From contig NZ_AP017312.1 of assembly GCF_002355375.1 (NCBI RefSeq), positions 1,567,001-1,631,000 on the forward strand: DNA of 64,000 bases, given 5' to 3'. Position 1 is the stretch's first letter. Each line of letters starts with the position of its first letter. This stretch comes from Aneurinibacillus soli. Its GTDB lineage: Bacteria > Bacillota > Bacilli > Aneurinibacillales > Aneurinibacillaceae. The notes under the pieces were generated by a model. It searched no databases. It was not told where the DNA came from and worked only from the letters and a program-made list of their open reading frames with translations. This document shows positions 33,011 to 41,843 of the stretch, piece by piece. A program made the translations under genes and the position numbers.

Positions 33011-33715
33011 CTACGAAATCTGTAGTACCGTGTAATCGCATGATTTGCATCCGGATAGCATGGAAGAGTCTTCCGCGAGTTTTACTTCTTCATTAAAATA
33101 GGTTTCGAAAATGCCGAGCAGAAGTGCATGATGCATCTGGCATACACTTTCGGAGTTTTTCTGGGCTATTTCCTTAAACGTGCAATTAAATACACGGAAT
33201 CGTAAAGTTTGATCATCTAGGATCTCGATCTCCGGGTTCAGTCCTTGAGCTAACACAAGACGCTGGATCGATTCGATTTTGGCATCAAGCGACATGTTGG
33301 ATACGAGGAAGCGTTCTTTTTCTAATGCATGGCGTGCAGCTTCATGGCCAAATTTTTTACCCATCTCATACAGGGCCTTCTGGCCGACTTCGCCAAGAGA
33401 GGTGAGGGTTTCAATGGCAATGTTAGCGAGCATTTGATAGTCACGTGGTGGAAATTGGAGACTGATCACTTGATCAGACAGTGAGTACAGTCGGCTTGGG
33501 CGACCACCTTTTCCAGTTTTCTCAGATGCGGAGTTGAGAAGATTCACATCTTCTAGCTTAGTGAGATGCAGACGAGCCACGTTCGGATGTATATCGAATT
33601 GCTCCGCGACTTCTTGTACCGTTACAGCACGGTGACGGCCTACCACATATTGATAGATCGAGAATCGCGTGGGGTCAGCGAGCACGCTCGTTAATTTTAA
33701 AGTTTCGTTTTCCAT
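33011..33715 (-). CDS. Winged-helix regulator with C-terminal cysteine cluster
   Basis: 234 residues. The N-terminal ArsR/SufR-type winged helix (LADPTRFSIYQYVVGRHRAVTVQEVAEQFDIHPNVARLHLTKLE) is followed by a sensor-like domain ending in FNCTFKEIA, SVCQMHH and GCKSCDYTV. The arrangement of Cys and His resembles iron-sulfur-sensing SufR-type regulators, so a metal or Fe-S ligand is plausible but unproven. It is divergent from the Spx-like gene. Confidence 0.8.
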   Translation of the reverse strand: MENETLKLTSVLADPTRFSIYQYVVGRHRAVTVQEVAEQFDIHPNVARLHLTKLEDVNLLNSASEKTGKGGRPSRLYSLSDQVISLQFPPRDYQMLANIAIETLTSLGEVGQKALYEMGKKFGHEAARHALEKERFLVSNMSLDAKIESIQRLVLAQGLNPEIEILDDQTLRFRVFNCTFKEIAQKNSESVCQMHHALLLGIFETYFNEEVKLAEDSSMLSGCKSCDYTVLQIS

Positions 33716-33802
33716 TAGGAAATCCCCCTCATTATTTCTTATATCTGGTGTTAATTATAGTATAAATACGGACAAGGGTAAATGAAAGTTTTGTAAACAC
33801 TA

Positions 33803-33832
33803 TTGACATAGAATTAAGTGAAATAATATAAT
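33803..33832 (+). promoter_or_regulatory. Promoter of the Spx-like gene
   Basis: TTGACA (33803-33808), 18-base spacer, TATAAT (33827-33832), both boxes perfect. It lies in the 169-bp divergent region with the cysteine-rich regulator, which may control it. Confidence 0.8.
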
Positions 33833-33884
33833 AAAGTTGCTTATAAGTCGGATGTTAATTGTTTAACTAAGGAGATGAAGGGCG

Positions 33885-34241
33885 ATGAGTGATCATCTTA
33901 CTTTCTTTACGTACCCAAGCTGCACGTCCTGTCGAAAAGCGAAGGCATTCCTGAAGGAGAAAGGCATCGAATACGATGAGCGTCACCTGTTTAAGAATCC
34001 TCCTTCTGCAACGGAGCTTCTCGAAATCATCAAGATGAGCCATAATGGAATGGATGATATTTTGTCGACACGTAGCCGCAAATTCAAGGAGCTCGATAAA
34101 GACATTGAGGATATGACCGTGTCTGAGTTGCTTGAAATGCTCAGTGAAGAGCCTCGTCTGCTGCGCCGTCCGATTTTGTTTGACGGGGAAAAGCTGATTG
34201 TTGGATATAATCGCAGTGCCATGCAGGATTTGCTGGCATAA
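33885..34241 (+). CDS. Spx/MgsR family (ArsC-like) regulator
   Basis: 118 residues with the thioredoxin-like start FFTYPSCTSCRKAKAFLKEKGI containing the redox switch CxxC, then ILSTRSRKFKELDKDIEDMT and RRPILFDGEKLIVGYN. Spx and MgsR bind RNA polymerase alpha and activate thiol-stress genes when the CxxC is oxidised. It differs from canonical Spx enough that MgsR or another paralogue is possible. GGAGATGAAGGG precedes the ATG. Confidence 0.88.
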   Translation: MSDHLTFFTYPSCTSCRKAKAFLKEKGIEYDERHLFKNPPSATELLEIIKMSHNGMDDILSTRSRKFKELDKDIEDMTVSELLEMLSEEPRLLRRPILFDGEKLIVGYNRSAMQDLLA

Positions 34242-34248
34242 TACATAG

Positions 34249-34279
34249 GGCCGCCAGGCATTGCCGGGCGGCCTTTTTG
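34249..34279 (+). terminator. Terminator after the Spx-like gene
   Basis: GGCCGCC (34249-34255) pairs with GGCGGCC (34267-34273), with inner GGC/GCC, followed by T5. Confidence 0.9.
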
Positions 34280-34339
34280 TTGTTCACTTATATTCGTGAT
34301 ACTATGATGAGACGGAGAAACGAAAGGGTGGAAAAGAGA

Positions 34340-35215
34340 GTGCAGGCATCACAAACAATTATGCTTATTGATGGTATGTCGCTTTTGTTTCGTGGATACT
34401 ATGCGACTGCTTACAGCGGGCGCATCATGCGAACAAGTGCGGGCGTGCCGGTGAATGGGATTCATGGCTTTATGAACTATTTTCTAGATGCGATTGAGAC
34501 GTTCGCACCGACACATGTCGTTTGCTGTTGGGATATGGGCAGCCAGACATTTCGGACGGATCGGTATGATCAGTACAAGGCAAATCGAGGAGCGCCACCG
34601 GATGAATTGCGCCCGCAATTTGATCTGATTAAAGACGTGATGGATAGCTTTGGCGTGCCGAATATCGGCCTATCTGGTTATGAAGCAGATGATTGTATCG
34701 GGACACTGTCCCGGCTATATAGCGAGGATGCAGACACCAAGGTGCAGATTTTGACGGGAGACCATGATAGTCTTCAACTGTTGAAGAATAACGTCCACGT
34801 CATTATTATGAAAAAAGGGGTATCCAATTACGCCGTATATACGCCAGAGGTTCTGTTCGAAGAGAAAGGGGTTCGACCGGAACAGCTTGTTGATGTGAAG
34901 GCGCTGATGGGAGATTCGAGTGACAATTATCCGGGCGTGAAGGGGATTGGCGAGAAGACGGCGTACAAGCTTGTTTGTGAGTATGGATCAGTAGCAGGTA
35001 TTCTGGACAATCTGGCCGATCTGGCGCCTGGTGTTCGCCGCAAGATTGAGACGGAGCTTGCGATGCTGCATCTGTCACGTGAACTTGCTGAGATTGATGT
35101 GCAGGTTCCAATTGCGTGTCTGCTTGAGGATTGTTGCTGGATGCCAGATACAGAGCAGGTGCGTCAGCAGTTCGAGGCGCTGGAATTACGCGCGTTTTTG
35201 AAGCGGCTTGGCTAG
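34340..35215 (+). CDS. 5'-3' exonuclease / flap endonuclease (YpcP-like)
   Basis: 291 residues from GTG 34340, chosen because AAAGGGTGG is 8 bases upstream and the protein then starts MQASQTIMLIDGMSLLFRGYYAT, in line with the family; longer in-frame starts exist back to 34277. Metal-binding motifs VCCWDMG, LSGYEADDCIG and LTGDHDSLQLL, and the helix-hairpin-helix GDSSDNYPGVKGIGEKTA, are present. It removes 5' flaps or RNA primers; it lacks the polymerase domains of PolA. Confidence 0.9.
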   Translation: MQASQTIMLIDGMSLLFRGYYATAYSGRIMRTSAGVPVNGIHGFMNYFLDAIETFAPTHVVCCWDMGSQTFRTDRYDQYKANRGAPPDELRPQFDLIKDVMDSFGVPNIGLSGYEADDCIGTLSRLYSEDADTKVQILTGDHDSLQLLKNNVHVIIMKKGVSNYAVYTPEVLFEEKGVRPEQLVDVKALMGDSSDNYPGVKGIGEKTAYKLVCEYGSVAGILDNLADLAPGVRRKIETELAMLHLSRELAEIDVQVPIACLLEDCCWMPDTEQVRQQFEALELRAFLKRLG

Positions 35216-35223
35216 TATAAAAC

Positions 35224-35243
35224 ATAAGGGAAGCTTCCCTTAT
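35224..35243. terminator. Perfect 20-bp palindrome after the exonuclease gene
   Basis: ATAAGGGAAGCTTCCCTTAT is a perfect inverted repeat 9 bases after the stop codon. No long T run follows, so it is a weak terminator or a processing hairpin. Confidence 0.5.
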
Positions 35244-35287
35244 TCGCCCGGAGAAGTCCGAACATTATGAATGAAGGAGTGGAGTAG

Positions 35288-36049
35288 ATGAATACTATTT
35301 TACTAGAGAAAAAAGACGGCATTGCACTTGTTACATTGAATCGTCCGGAGGTACGGAATGCGATCAGCTTTGAACTAGTGGAAGAACTTGATGGTTGCTT
35401 AGATGAGCTGGCAGCGGACCAGGATGTGAAGGTAGTTATTTTTACAGGCGCGGGTGATAAAGCGTTTGTATCAGGGGGAGACCTTGGGCAGTTCCTGTCA
35501 GTGCGCACGAAGGACAAGTCGTATCCGATGCTCATGCGAGTCGGTCGCCTGTTAAGCAGAATTGACCGCTTTCCGAAGCCGACGATCGCGATGATGAATG
35601 GTGCCGCGATTGGAGGCGGCTGTGAATTCGCGGCTTCCTGCCGTTTCCGCTTTGCAAGTGAGCAGTCTCGTATGGGATTCGTCCAGATCGGCATGCACAT
35701 TATTACCGGATGGGGCAGCGGTACACGCCTAATGGAGAAAATCGGGACGAATAACGCGCTGACAATGCTTCTGACTGGCGAGATGTTCGATGCGGAAGCA
35801 GGTCGACAGATTGGTTTTATTGACCGAGTATACAAACATGAAGCGTTACGAGAAGAAACATTTGCATTCGCAGCAAAAATCGCGGCTCAGCCGATAGAAG
35901 GTATTGCAGCGTATATGAAAGTCGCCAAACTCGTAGATTCCGGCCTGCCGCGCGAAGTGTGTATTGAAGAAGAGATTGATCTCTGTTCGGACATGTGGGG
36001 ATCAGACGCGCATTACGGCGTAGTACAGAAGTTTTTGCAGAAAAAATAA
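35288..36049 (+). CDS. Enoyl-CoA hydratase/isomerase family protein
   Basis: 253-residue crotonase-fold protein with KAFVSGGDLGQF (oxyanion region) and NGAAIGGGCEFAASCRFRFAS. The first catalytic Glu (GGCEFA) is present, but the second, normally in LPE before LGIIPG, aligns with Gln in MGFVQIGMHIITG, so ordinary hydratase activity is doubtful. It precedes an incomplete yng-type catabolic cluster, where YngF is also a crotonase. Ribosome-binding site GGAGTGGAG. Confidence 0.85.
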   Translation: MNTILLEKKDGIALVTLNRPEVRNAISFELVEELDGCLDELAADQDVKVVIFTGAGDKAFVSGGDLGQFLSVRTKDKSYPMLMRVGRLLSRIDRFPKPTIAMMNGAAIGGGCEFAASCRFRFASEQSRMGFVQIGMHIITGWGSGTRLMEKIGTNNALTMLLTGEMFDAEAGRQIGFIDRVYKHEALREETFAFAAKIAAQPIEGIAAYMKVAKLVDSGLPREVCIEEEIDLCSDMWGSDAHYGVVQKFLQKK

Positions 36050-36184
36050 TGGGAAGCAAACCTCCCTCTGTTTAAATCTCACAAAAGCTGGACACACTGG
36101 TTTAGTAGAAAATCAGTCTATGAACCCTAGCAAGTGAATAGAGATAGTGTAAAGCCATTGAGGTATTGAAACGGAGGGATTGAC

Positions 36185-36847
36185 ATGACAGCAGCACGTC
36201 AGGATGCCTGGACGCCAGACGATGATCTGATGCTGGCAGAGGTGACGCTTCGTCATATTCGAGAAGGAAGCACGCAATTGTGTGCATTTGAGGAAGTGGG
36301 CGAACGTCTGAGTCGAACAGCCGCCGCCTGCGGATTTCGTTGGAATAGTGCGGTCCGAAAACAGTATGAAGATGCCATTCAACTGGCAAAATCCCAGCGT
36401 CAGGAACGCAAGAAAGCGAAGCGCAAGCTGAAAACAGCTGTTTATATGACAGAAGCAGGAGAAGAGAGCATGTATGCCACTCCTGACGTTGAAGCGCCAG
36501 TCAGCATGCGCGGTGAAATGCCGGAGGAGCTTTCGTTTGATGTTGTCATCCGCTTTTTGCGCGGTCAAAAAGACGTATTTCGGCAGATGAAGCGTCTTGA
36601 ACGAGACATGGAGGTCAGTCGCCGTGAAGCAGAAGAACTTCGCGCTGAGAACGAAAGTCTAAAAGAAGAAATCGCCTTGCTAAAATCAGACTATCAAGTT
36701 GTAAACGAAGATTACAAAGCGTTGATTCAGATTATGGACCGTGCTCGCAAAATGGCGTTTCTCGGAAGTAACGAAGAAGAAGTTGATATTAAACCCCGAT
36801 TTAAAATGGACGCGAATGGTAATCTCGAACGCGTCGATTATCGGTAA
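36185..36847 (+). CDS. rsfA: RsfA family transcriptional regulator
   Basis: 220 residues. The N-terminal Myb/SANT-like domain (DAWTPDDDLMLAEVTLRHIR, STQLCAFEEVGERLSRTAAA, CGFRWNSAVRKQYE) is the RsfA signature. The middle is basic (QERKKAKRKLK), and residues about 120-185 form a coiled coil. In B. subtilis RsfA fine-tunes sigma-F genes in the forespore. GAGGGATTGAC precedes the ATG. Confidence 0.92.
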   Translation: MTAARQDAWTPDDDLMLAEVTLRHIREGSTQLCAFEEVGERLSRTAAACGFRWNSAVRKQYEDAIQLAKSQRQERKKAKRKLKTAVYMTEAGEESMYATPDVEAPVSMRGEMPEELSFDVVIRFLRGQKDVFRQMKRLERDMEVSRREAEELRAENESLKEEIALLKSDYQVVNEDYKALIQIMDRARKMAFLGSNEEEVDIKPRFKMDANGNLERVDYR

Positions 36848-36863
36848 CATATGAGTATGTGAC

Positions 36864-36903
36864 AATCACCCCTCTCACAATGAGATGGGTGATTCTTGTT
36901 TTT
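36864..36903 (+). terminator. Terminator after rsfA
   Basis: AATCACCC (36864-36871) pairs with GGGTGATT (36887-36894), with inner TCTC/GAGA, followed by CTTGTTTTTA. Confidence 0.85.
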
Positions 36904-37024
36904 ATGATAGCGATTTCAATTTATAAAAAATTTAGAAATTACAGAAAGGAATTCTTCCAACACATGTAGAATTCACATATACAGGCAGTACAAAGAGCAC
37001 TCGTAATTGAGAAGGAGTGAGCAT

Positions 37025-38377
37025 ATGGAAATCAAGACTGTCCTCATTGCGAACCGGGGGGAGATTGCCCGCCGGATTATGCGCACATGCCGCGCTAAAG
37101 GGATTCGTACGATTGCAGTTCATTCAGAAGCAGATGTGGATATGCCATTTGTGCGGGAGGCAGATGTAGCTGTCTGCATCGGGCCGCCACCGGTTGCGAA
37201 GAGCTATCTTAATATGGAGGCTATACTCGTTGCGGCCAAAGAACACGGAGCAGATGCGATTCATCCGGGTTACGGCCTGCTGTCCGAAAACGGGACATTT
37301 GCCAGCCGCTGTGCGGAAGAAGGCATTGTATTTATCGGACCGCGCCCCGCTGTCATGGATGCGATGGGAGATAAAATTCGCGCCCGTGCTGCCATGGTCG
37401 AGGCTGGTGTTCCAATTGTACCGGGTTATGATGAGAGTATTCCGACAGCAGAAGACGCCTGCCGTATTGCAGCGCAGATTGGCTACCCAGTTATGCTTAA
37501 AGCGAGTGCGGGCGGTGGTGGGATCGGCATGCAGATTTGCCGTGACGAAGAAGAAATTATGAAAGCGTTTCAATCAGCGAAAGGCCGCGCGAAAGCGTAC
37601 TTTGGCAACGATGCGATGTTCATCGAGAAGTATATCGAGAATCCGCACCATATTGAAGTACAGGTTGTCGGTGATGAGCAGGGGGCGATTGTTCACCTTC
37701 TGGAGCGAGAATGTTCCATACAGCGCCGTCATCAGAAAGTGATTGAGGAAAGTCCATCTCCATTCCTTGATGTAGCGACCCGGGAGGCGGTATGCGCGGC
37801 TGCCGTACGCGCGGCGCAGGCTGTGAACTATACCGGCGTTGGAACAGTAGAATTCATCATGGGAGAGGATAAAGCGTTTTATTTTCTTGAGATGAATACG
37901 CGTCTACAAGTTGAACACCCGGTTACAGAGTCCATCACAGGATTTGATCTGGTAGAGTTACAGCTAACGATCGCGGAAGGGCATCCAATTCCGTTTGTAC
38001 AGAAAGATGTCATAGCGCATGGACATGCAATTGAGATGCGTATTTATGCCGAAGATCCGAACACGTTCTTCCCGTCTCCGGGAACGATTATAGCTTATGT
38101 CTCCCCGGAAGGAGATGGAATCCGCATTGATGATGCTGTACAATCTGGCACAACCATCTCGCCGTTTTATGATCCAATGATCGGCAAGTTGATTGCAAGT
38201 GGAACGACTCGAGAGGAAGCGCTCGATCGAGCCAGAAAGGCCATACAGCAGTATGAAATTACAGGGATTAAGACAAATCTGTCGATGCTTGCAGATGTAC
38301 TCGAAGACGAGCGCTTTGCGGTCGGTACGTATACAACAAGCTTTGTTGAAACGATGAAACGAACTACAACAAAATAG
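37025..38377 (+). CDS. Biotin carboxylase subunit (YngH-like)
   Basis: 450-residue ATP-grasp enzyme that carboxylates biotin on a carrier protein. Seen are the N-terminal IANRGEIARRIMRTCR, HPGYGLLSENG, the ATP-binding KASAGGGGIGM, catalytic FLEMNTRLQVEHPVTE, and the C-terminal domain RIYAEDP. ATG 37025 follows AAGGAG by 7 bases. First gene of a four-gene acyl-CoA carboxylase operon (carboxylase, carrier, HMG-CoA lyase, carboxyltransferase) as in B. subtilis yngH-yngHB-yngG-yngE. Confidence 0.94.
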   Translation: MEIKTVLIANRGEIARRIMRTCRAKGIRTIAVHSEADVDMPFVREADVAVCIGPPPVAKSYLNMEAILVAAKEHGADAIHPGYGLLSENGTFASRCAEEGIVFIGPRPAVMDAMGDKIRARAAMVEAGVPIVPGYDESIPTAEDACRIAAQIGYPVMLKASAGGGGIGMQICRDEEEIMKAFQSAKGRAKAYFGNDAMFIEKYIENPHHIEVQVVGDEQGAIVHLLERECSIQRRHQKVIEESPSPFLDVATREAVCAAAVRAAQAVNYTGVGTVEFIMGEDKAFYFLEMNTRLQVEHPVTESITGFDLVELQLTIAEGHPIPFVQKDVIAHGHAIEMRIYAEDPNTFFPSPGTIIAYVSPEGDGIRIDDAVQSGTTISPFYDPMIGKLIASGTTREEALDRARKAIQQYEITGIKTNLSMLADVLEDERFAVGTYTTSFVETMKRTTTK

Positions 38378-38386
38378 GAGGGATTC

Positions 38387-38605
38387 ATGATGAAACAAGT
38401 AGTCGCGAATATGGCAGGAACGGTTATCAATGTACTCGTAAATACAGGAGATAGCGTACAGCCTGGAAGTGATGTGGTAATGCTCGAATCGATGAAAATG
38501 GAAGTGCCCGTAACCGCGGAAGCAGCTGGCATAGTGGCACAGGTAAAAGTTACGATCGGTGATTTTGTCAACGAAGGCGACGTGCTCATTGAGATTGAAG
38601 ACTAG
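38387..38605 (+). CDS. Biotin carboxyl carrier protein (YngHB-like)
   Basis: 72-residue biotinyl domain with the biotinylation site ESMKM (Lys near residue 37) between the two half-barrels (MAGTVINVLVNTGDSVQPG and AGIVAQVKVTIGDFVNEGD). A stand-alone carrier serving the enzymes encoded on both sides. AGGAGGG precedes; either ATG 38387 or 38390 could be used, the second with better spacing. Confidence 0.93.
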   Translation: MMKQVVANMAGTVINVLVNTGDSVQPGSDVVMLESMKMEVPVTAEAAGIVAQVKVTIGDFVNEGDVLIEIED

Positions 38606-38616
38606 GAGGCAGAGCG

Positions 38617-39558
38617 ATGAGCGACCGGGTGAGCCTATTTGAAGTGGGACCGCGTGACGGACTACAGAACGAAAAAGAAACGGTGTCCACGCTACGTAAA
38701 GTTGAACTGATTGAGCGATTAGTCAGTGCTGGTCTACAAAAAGTAGAAGCGACTTCATTTGTGAATCCAAAATGGATTCCGCAGCTGGCTGATGCCGTAG
38801 AGGTACTAGAACAAGTACGGCGGGAGCCTGGTGTTCTGTATAGCGCGCTCGTTCCGAATCTTAAAGGGCTTGAGCGCGCTCGGCAGACGCGGATGGAAGA
38901 AGTTGCAGTGTTCATGTCGTCCAGTGAGGCGCATAACAAAAGTAACATCAACAAAACAATCGAAGAAACCTTTCCTGTACTGCGGGAAGTGGTAGAAGCA
39001 GCCCGAGCGGCTGGCATGCGGGTGCGCGGGTATGTGTCCACCGCATTCGGCTGTCCGTATGAAGGAGAAGTACCGCTTGCGTCTGTTACGCGGGTTACCC
39101 AAGAGCTATTCGATATGGGTGTGTATGAGGTGTCGATTGGCGATACGATCGGTGTCGGCACACCGATCGTGGTGCGGGAGCGCTTTGCTGCTCTTGCGGC
39201 TGAATTCGGAGCGGAGCGGCTGGCCGGGCATTTTCATGATACACGCGGCACAGGTCTTGCCAATGTATATGCGGCGCTTGAAGCAGGAATTCGCACATTT
39301 GACAGCTCGATTGGTGGACTTGGCGGTTGTCCGTATGCGCCGGGAGCATCCGGCAATATTTCGACGGAAGACGTAGTTTATATGCTGCATGGCATGGGGA
39401 TTGAAACGGGTGTATCGTTCGAGAAGCTAATCGAAGCTGGGCTGTTTATGGAAGAGACGCTCGGACGCACGCTGCCGTCACGCGTGCTGCAAGCAATGAA
39501 ACATACTGTGGAAGGGGAATGCGGCAATGGATACACAGCAGACAAAGCAAACGCTTGA
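38617..39558 (+). CDS. Hydroxymethylglutaryl-CoA lyase (YngG-like)
   Basis: 313-residue TIM-barrel enzyme cleaving HMG-CoA to acetoacetate and acetyl-CoA, the last step of leucine breakdown. VGPRDGLQNEK binds the metal; HFHDTRGTG and the signature GGLGGCPYAPGASGN with the catalytic Cys are present. Its 3' end overlaps the carboxyltransferase gene by 32 bases, so translation is likely coupled. Confidence 0.95.
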   Translation: MSDRVSLFEVGPRDGLQNEKETVSTLRKVELIERLVSAGLQKVEATSFVNPKWIPQLADAVEVLEQVRREPGVLYSALVPNLKGLERARQTRMEEVAVFMSSSEAHNKSNINKTIEETFPVLREVVEAARAAGMRVRGYVSTAFGCPYEGEVPLASVTRVTQELFDMGVYEVSIGDTIGVGTPIVVRERFAALAAEFGAERLAGHFHDTRGTGLANVYAALEAGIRTFDSSIGGLGGCPYAPGASGNISTEDVVYMLHGMGIETGVSFEKLIEAGLFMEETLGRTLPSRVLQAMKHTVEGECGNGYTADKANA

Positions 39559-41080
39559 GAAGGCACTGCAGGAGCGCATCGAACAGATTCAGAAAGGCGG
39601 AGCGGAGAAATACCATGCCAAAAACAAAGAGCAGAATAAGCTGTTTGTACGCGACCGCTTGCAGCTGTTATTTGATGATGAATACCAGATTGAAGATGCG
39701 CTGTTTGCGAACAGTCTGGCAGGCGATCTGCCAGCAGATGGTGTTGTGACAGCGATTGGCCGTGTGAATGGTCAGAAAGTGTGTGTCATGGCAAATGATT
39801 CAACCGTTAAAGCGGGATCATGGGGCTCACGCACCGTTGAAAAGATCATTCGTATCCAGGAAACGGCGATGAAGCTACGTGTACCGATGATTTATCTCGT
39901 GGATTCCGCTGGTGCACGCATTACGGATCAGATTGAGATGTTCCCGGGCCGCCGCGGGGCGGGGCGTATTTTCTACAATCAAGTAAAAATGTCTGGCATG
40001 GTGCCACAAGTATGTGTGCTGTTCGGGCCGTCTGCGGCGGGTGGTGCGTACATTCCGGCATTTTGTGATATTGTGATCATGGTAGAGGGCAATGCGAGTA
40101 TGTATCTTGGCTCACCGCGCATGGCTGAGATGGTGATCGGTGAGAAAGTCACGCTCGAAGAAATGGGCGGCGCTCGTATGCACTGCACGGTGAGCGGTTG
40201 TGGTGATGTACTTGTGCCATCTGAACAGGAAGCAATTGCATCGGCTCGCCAGTATTTGTCGTATTTCCCGGCGAACTGTCAGCAGAAGCCGCCGGTTGTA
40301 GAAGCGAAAACGCCAAAAGCAGATAGCCGTACAGTTGAAGCGATTGTGCCGACGAATCAGAATGCACCATTTGATATGTATGAACTCATCCATGCGATTA
40401 TTGATGAAGACTCATTCTATGAAATCAAAAAACTGTTCGCTGCCGAGCTTGTGACCGGGTTTGCCCGCATGGACGGCAAAGTGGTCGGCATCATCGCCAA
40501 CCAGCCGCGTGTCAAAGGCGGTGTGTTGTTTGTTGACTCCGCTGATAAATCAGCACGCTTCATGACGCTGTGTGATGCATTTGGCATTCCGCTTCTGTTC
40601 CTTGCTGACGTTCCGGGATTTATGATCGGAACAAAAGTGGAACGTGCAGGCATTATCCGTCATGGAGCAAAGATGATCTCGGCGATGTCGGAAGCGACTG
40701 TCCCACGAATTTCCGTTATCGTTCGTAAAGCGTATGGAGCCGGGTTGTATGCGATGTCGGGTCCAGCATTCGAACCGGATTGTTGCCTGGCTCTTCCGAC
40801 CGCTCAGATAGCCGTTATGGGTCCGGAAGCGGCTGTTAACGCTGTGTATAGTAATAAAATTAACGCGATTGAAGATCCGAAAGAGCGCCAGGCATTCATT
40901 ATGGAGAAACGCAAGGAATATCAGGAAGATATTGATATTTATCGTCTTGCATCCGAAATGATTATTGACGGCATTATTGAAGGCAGTCGCCTGCGTGCTG
41001 AGCTGATTGACCGCCTGGAGGCGTATAGCAGCAAACAGCTGACATTCTCTGAGCGTAAGCATCCTGTTTATCCTGTGTAA
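39527..41080 (+). CDS. Acyl-CoA carboxylase carboxyltransferase subunit (YngE-like)
   Basis: 517 residues with two crotonase-like halves: VYLVDSAGARI-type segment (YLVDSAGARITDQIEMFPGRRGAG), FGPSAAGGAYIPAFCD, and C-terminal FLADVPGFMIGTKVERAGIIRHGAKM and RKAYGAGLYAMSGPAF. These are features of propionyl- or methylcrotonyl-CoA carboxylases; with an HMG-CoA lyase alongside, methylcrotonyl-CoA is the likelier substrate (inference). AAGGGGA lies before the ATG. Confidence 0.94.
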   Translation: MDTQQTKQTLEKALQERIEQIQKGGAEKYHAKNKEQNKLFVRDRLQLLFDDEYQIEDALFANSLAGDLPADGVVTAIGRVNGQKVCVMANDSTVKAGSWGSRTVEKIIRIQETAMKLRVPMIYLVDSAGARITDQIEMFPGRRGAGRIFYNQVKMSGMVPQVCVLFGPSAAGGAYIPAFCDIVIMVEGNASMYLGSPRMAEMVIGEKVTLEEMGGARMHCTVSGCGDVLVPSEQEAIASARQYLSYFPANCQQKPPVVEAKTPKADSRTVEAIVPTNQNAPFDMYELIHAIIDEDSFYEIKKLFAAELVTGFARMDGKVVGIIANQPRVKGGVLFVDSADKSARFMTLCDAFGIPLLFLADVPGFMIGTKVERAGIIRHGAKMISAMSEATVPRISVIVRKAYGAGLYAMSGPAFEPDCCLALPTAQIAVMGPEAAVNAVYSNKINAIEDPKERQAFIMEKRKEYQEDIDIYRLASEMIIDGIIEGSRLRAELIDRLEAYSSKQLTFSERKHPVYPV

Positions 41081-41169
41081 GCGCATAGATATTTTGATTG
41101 ATCGCTTTTCCCAACAGCTTCGGATGTGCTATGATGAAGCATATTGTAGCAAATAGGGAGTCTAACGAT

Positions 41170-41739
41170 ATGAGCGTCTCTTATCAGCAGCGAATCTTAG
41201 CGGCTGCGAATAAAATTTTTATTGAAAATGGCTATCGCTTGGCTGATATGCGATCCATTGCTAAAGAGGCAGGGATTGCGGTTGGAACGATCTATAATTA
41301 CTATCCGAACAAGGCTGTGTTGTATCAGGCGATTCTAGACCAGCAGTGGGAAGAATTTGACCGCCACATTAATCAGATCGTAACGGATTTGGCATCTTCA
41401 ACCCGTGAGAAGTTACAGCATGTTACGGAGCACTTATTTGGCTTTGTGGCACGCCATATGAGCATGTGGCGTGAGATTATCGACGATCCGCAGCGTGATG
41501 ATTTTCAACTGCTTGATGAAGGACATAAGGCACAGCAGAAGGCACACAATCAATTAAAAGAGCACTTGCGTCGCGTGTTCAGCGAGCATAAGCCGGAGCC
41601 GTCATGGATTGTGGAGCGGCATATTCTGGCGTACATGGCCGCCGTTACGCATATCGGCATGTTGTTTCCGAATGAAACGGAACAAAATATCAAGTATATT
41701 ATGGGCATGATTGATAACATGCCCCGTCTGTCCACATAG
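41170..41739 (+). CDS. TetR family transcriptional regulator
   Basis: 189 residues. N-terminal helix-turn-helix: QRILAAANKIFIENGYRLADMRSIAKEAGIAVGTIYNYYPNKAVLY. The ligand domain is not diagnostic. ATG 41170 has AGGGAGT 8 bases upstream; a start at 41098 would add 24 unlikely residues. Its place at the end of the acyl-CoA carboxylase operon suggests control of that pathway, as FadR/LiuR-type TetR proteins do (inference). Confidence 0.88.
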   Translation: MSVSYQQRILAAANKIFIENGYRLADMRSIAKEAGIAVGTIYNYYPNKAVLYQAILDQQWEEFDRHINQIVTDLASSTREKLQHVTEHLFGFVARHMSMWREIIDDPQRDDFQLLDEGHKAQQKAHNQLKEHLRRVFSEHKPEPSWIVERHILAYMAAVTHIGMLFPNETEQNIKYIMGMIDNMPRLST

Positions 41740-41742
41740 AGG

Positions 41743-41781
41743 GCAGCTGGCATCCGATCGATGCTGGCTGCTTTTGTTTTT
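41743..41781 (+). terminator. Terminator after the TetR gene
   Basis: GCAGC and GCATC (41743-41754) pair with GATGC and GGCTGC (41760-41771), then TTTTGTTTTTG. Confidence 0.85.
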
Positions 41782-41843
41782 GGCATTTGGCAGCGAGAAT
41801 GGTATACTTCCCTTTAGTAAGCAGTTAGCTTTGAGATGAGAGG

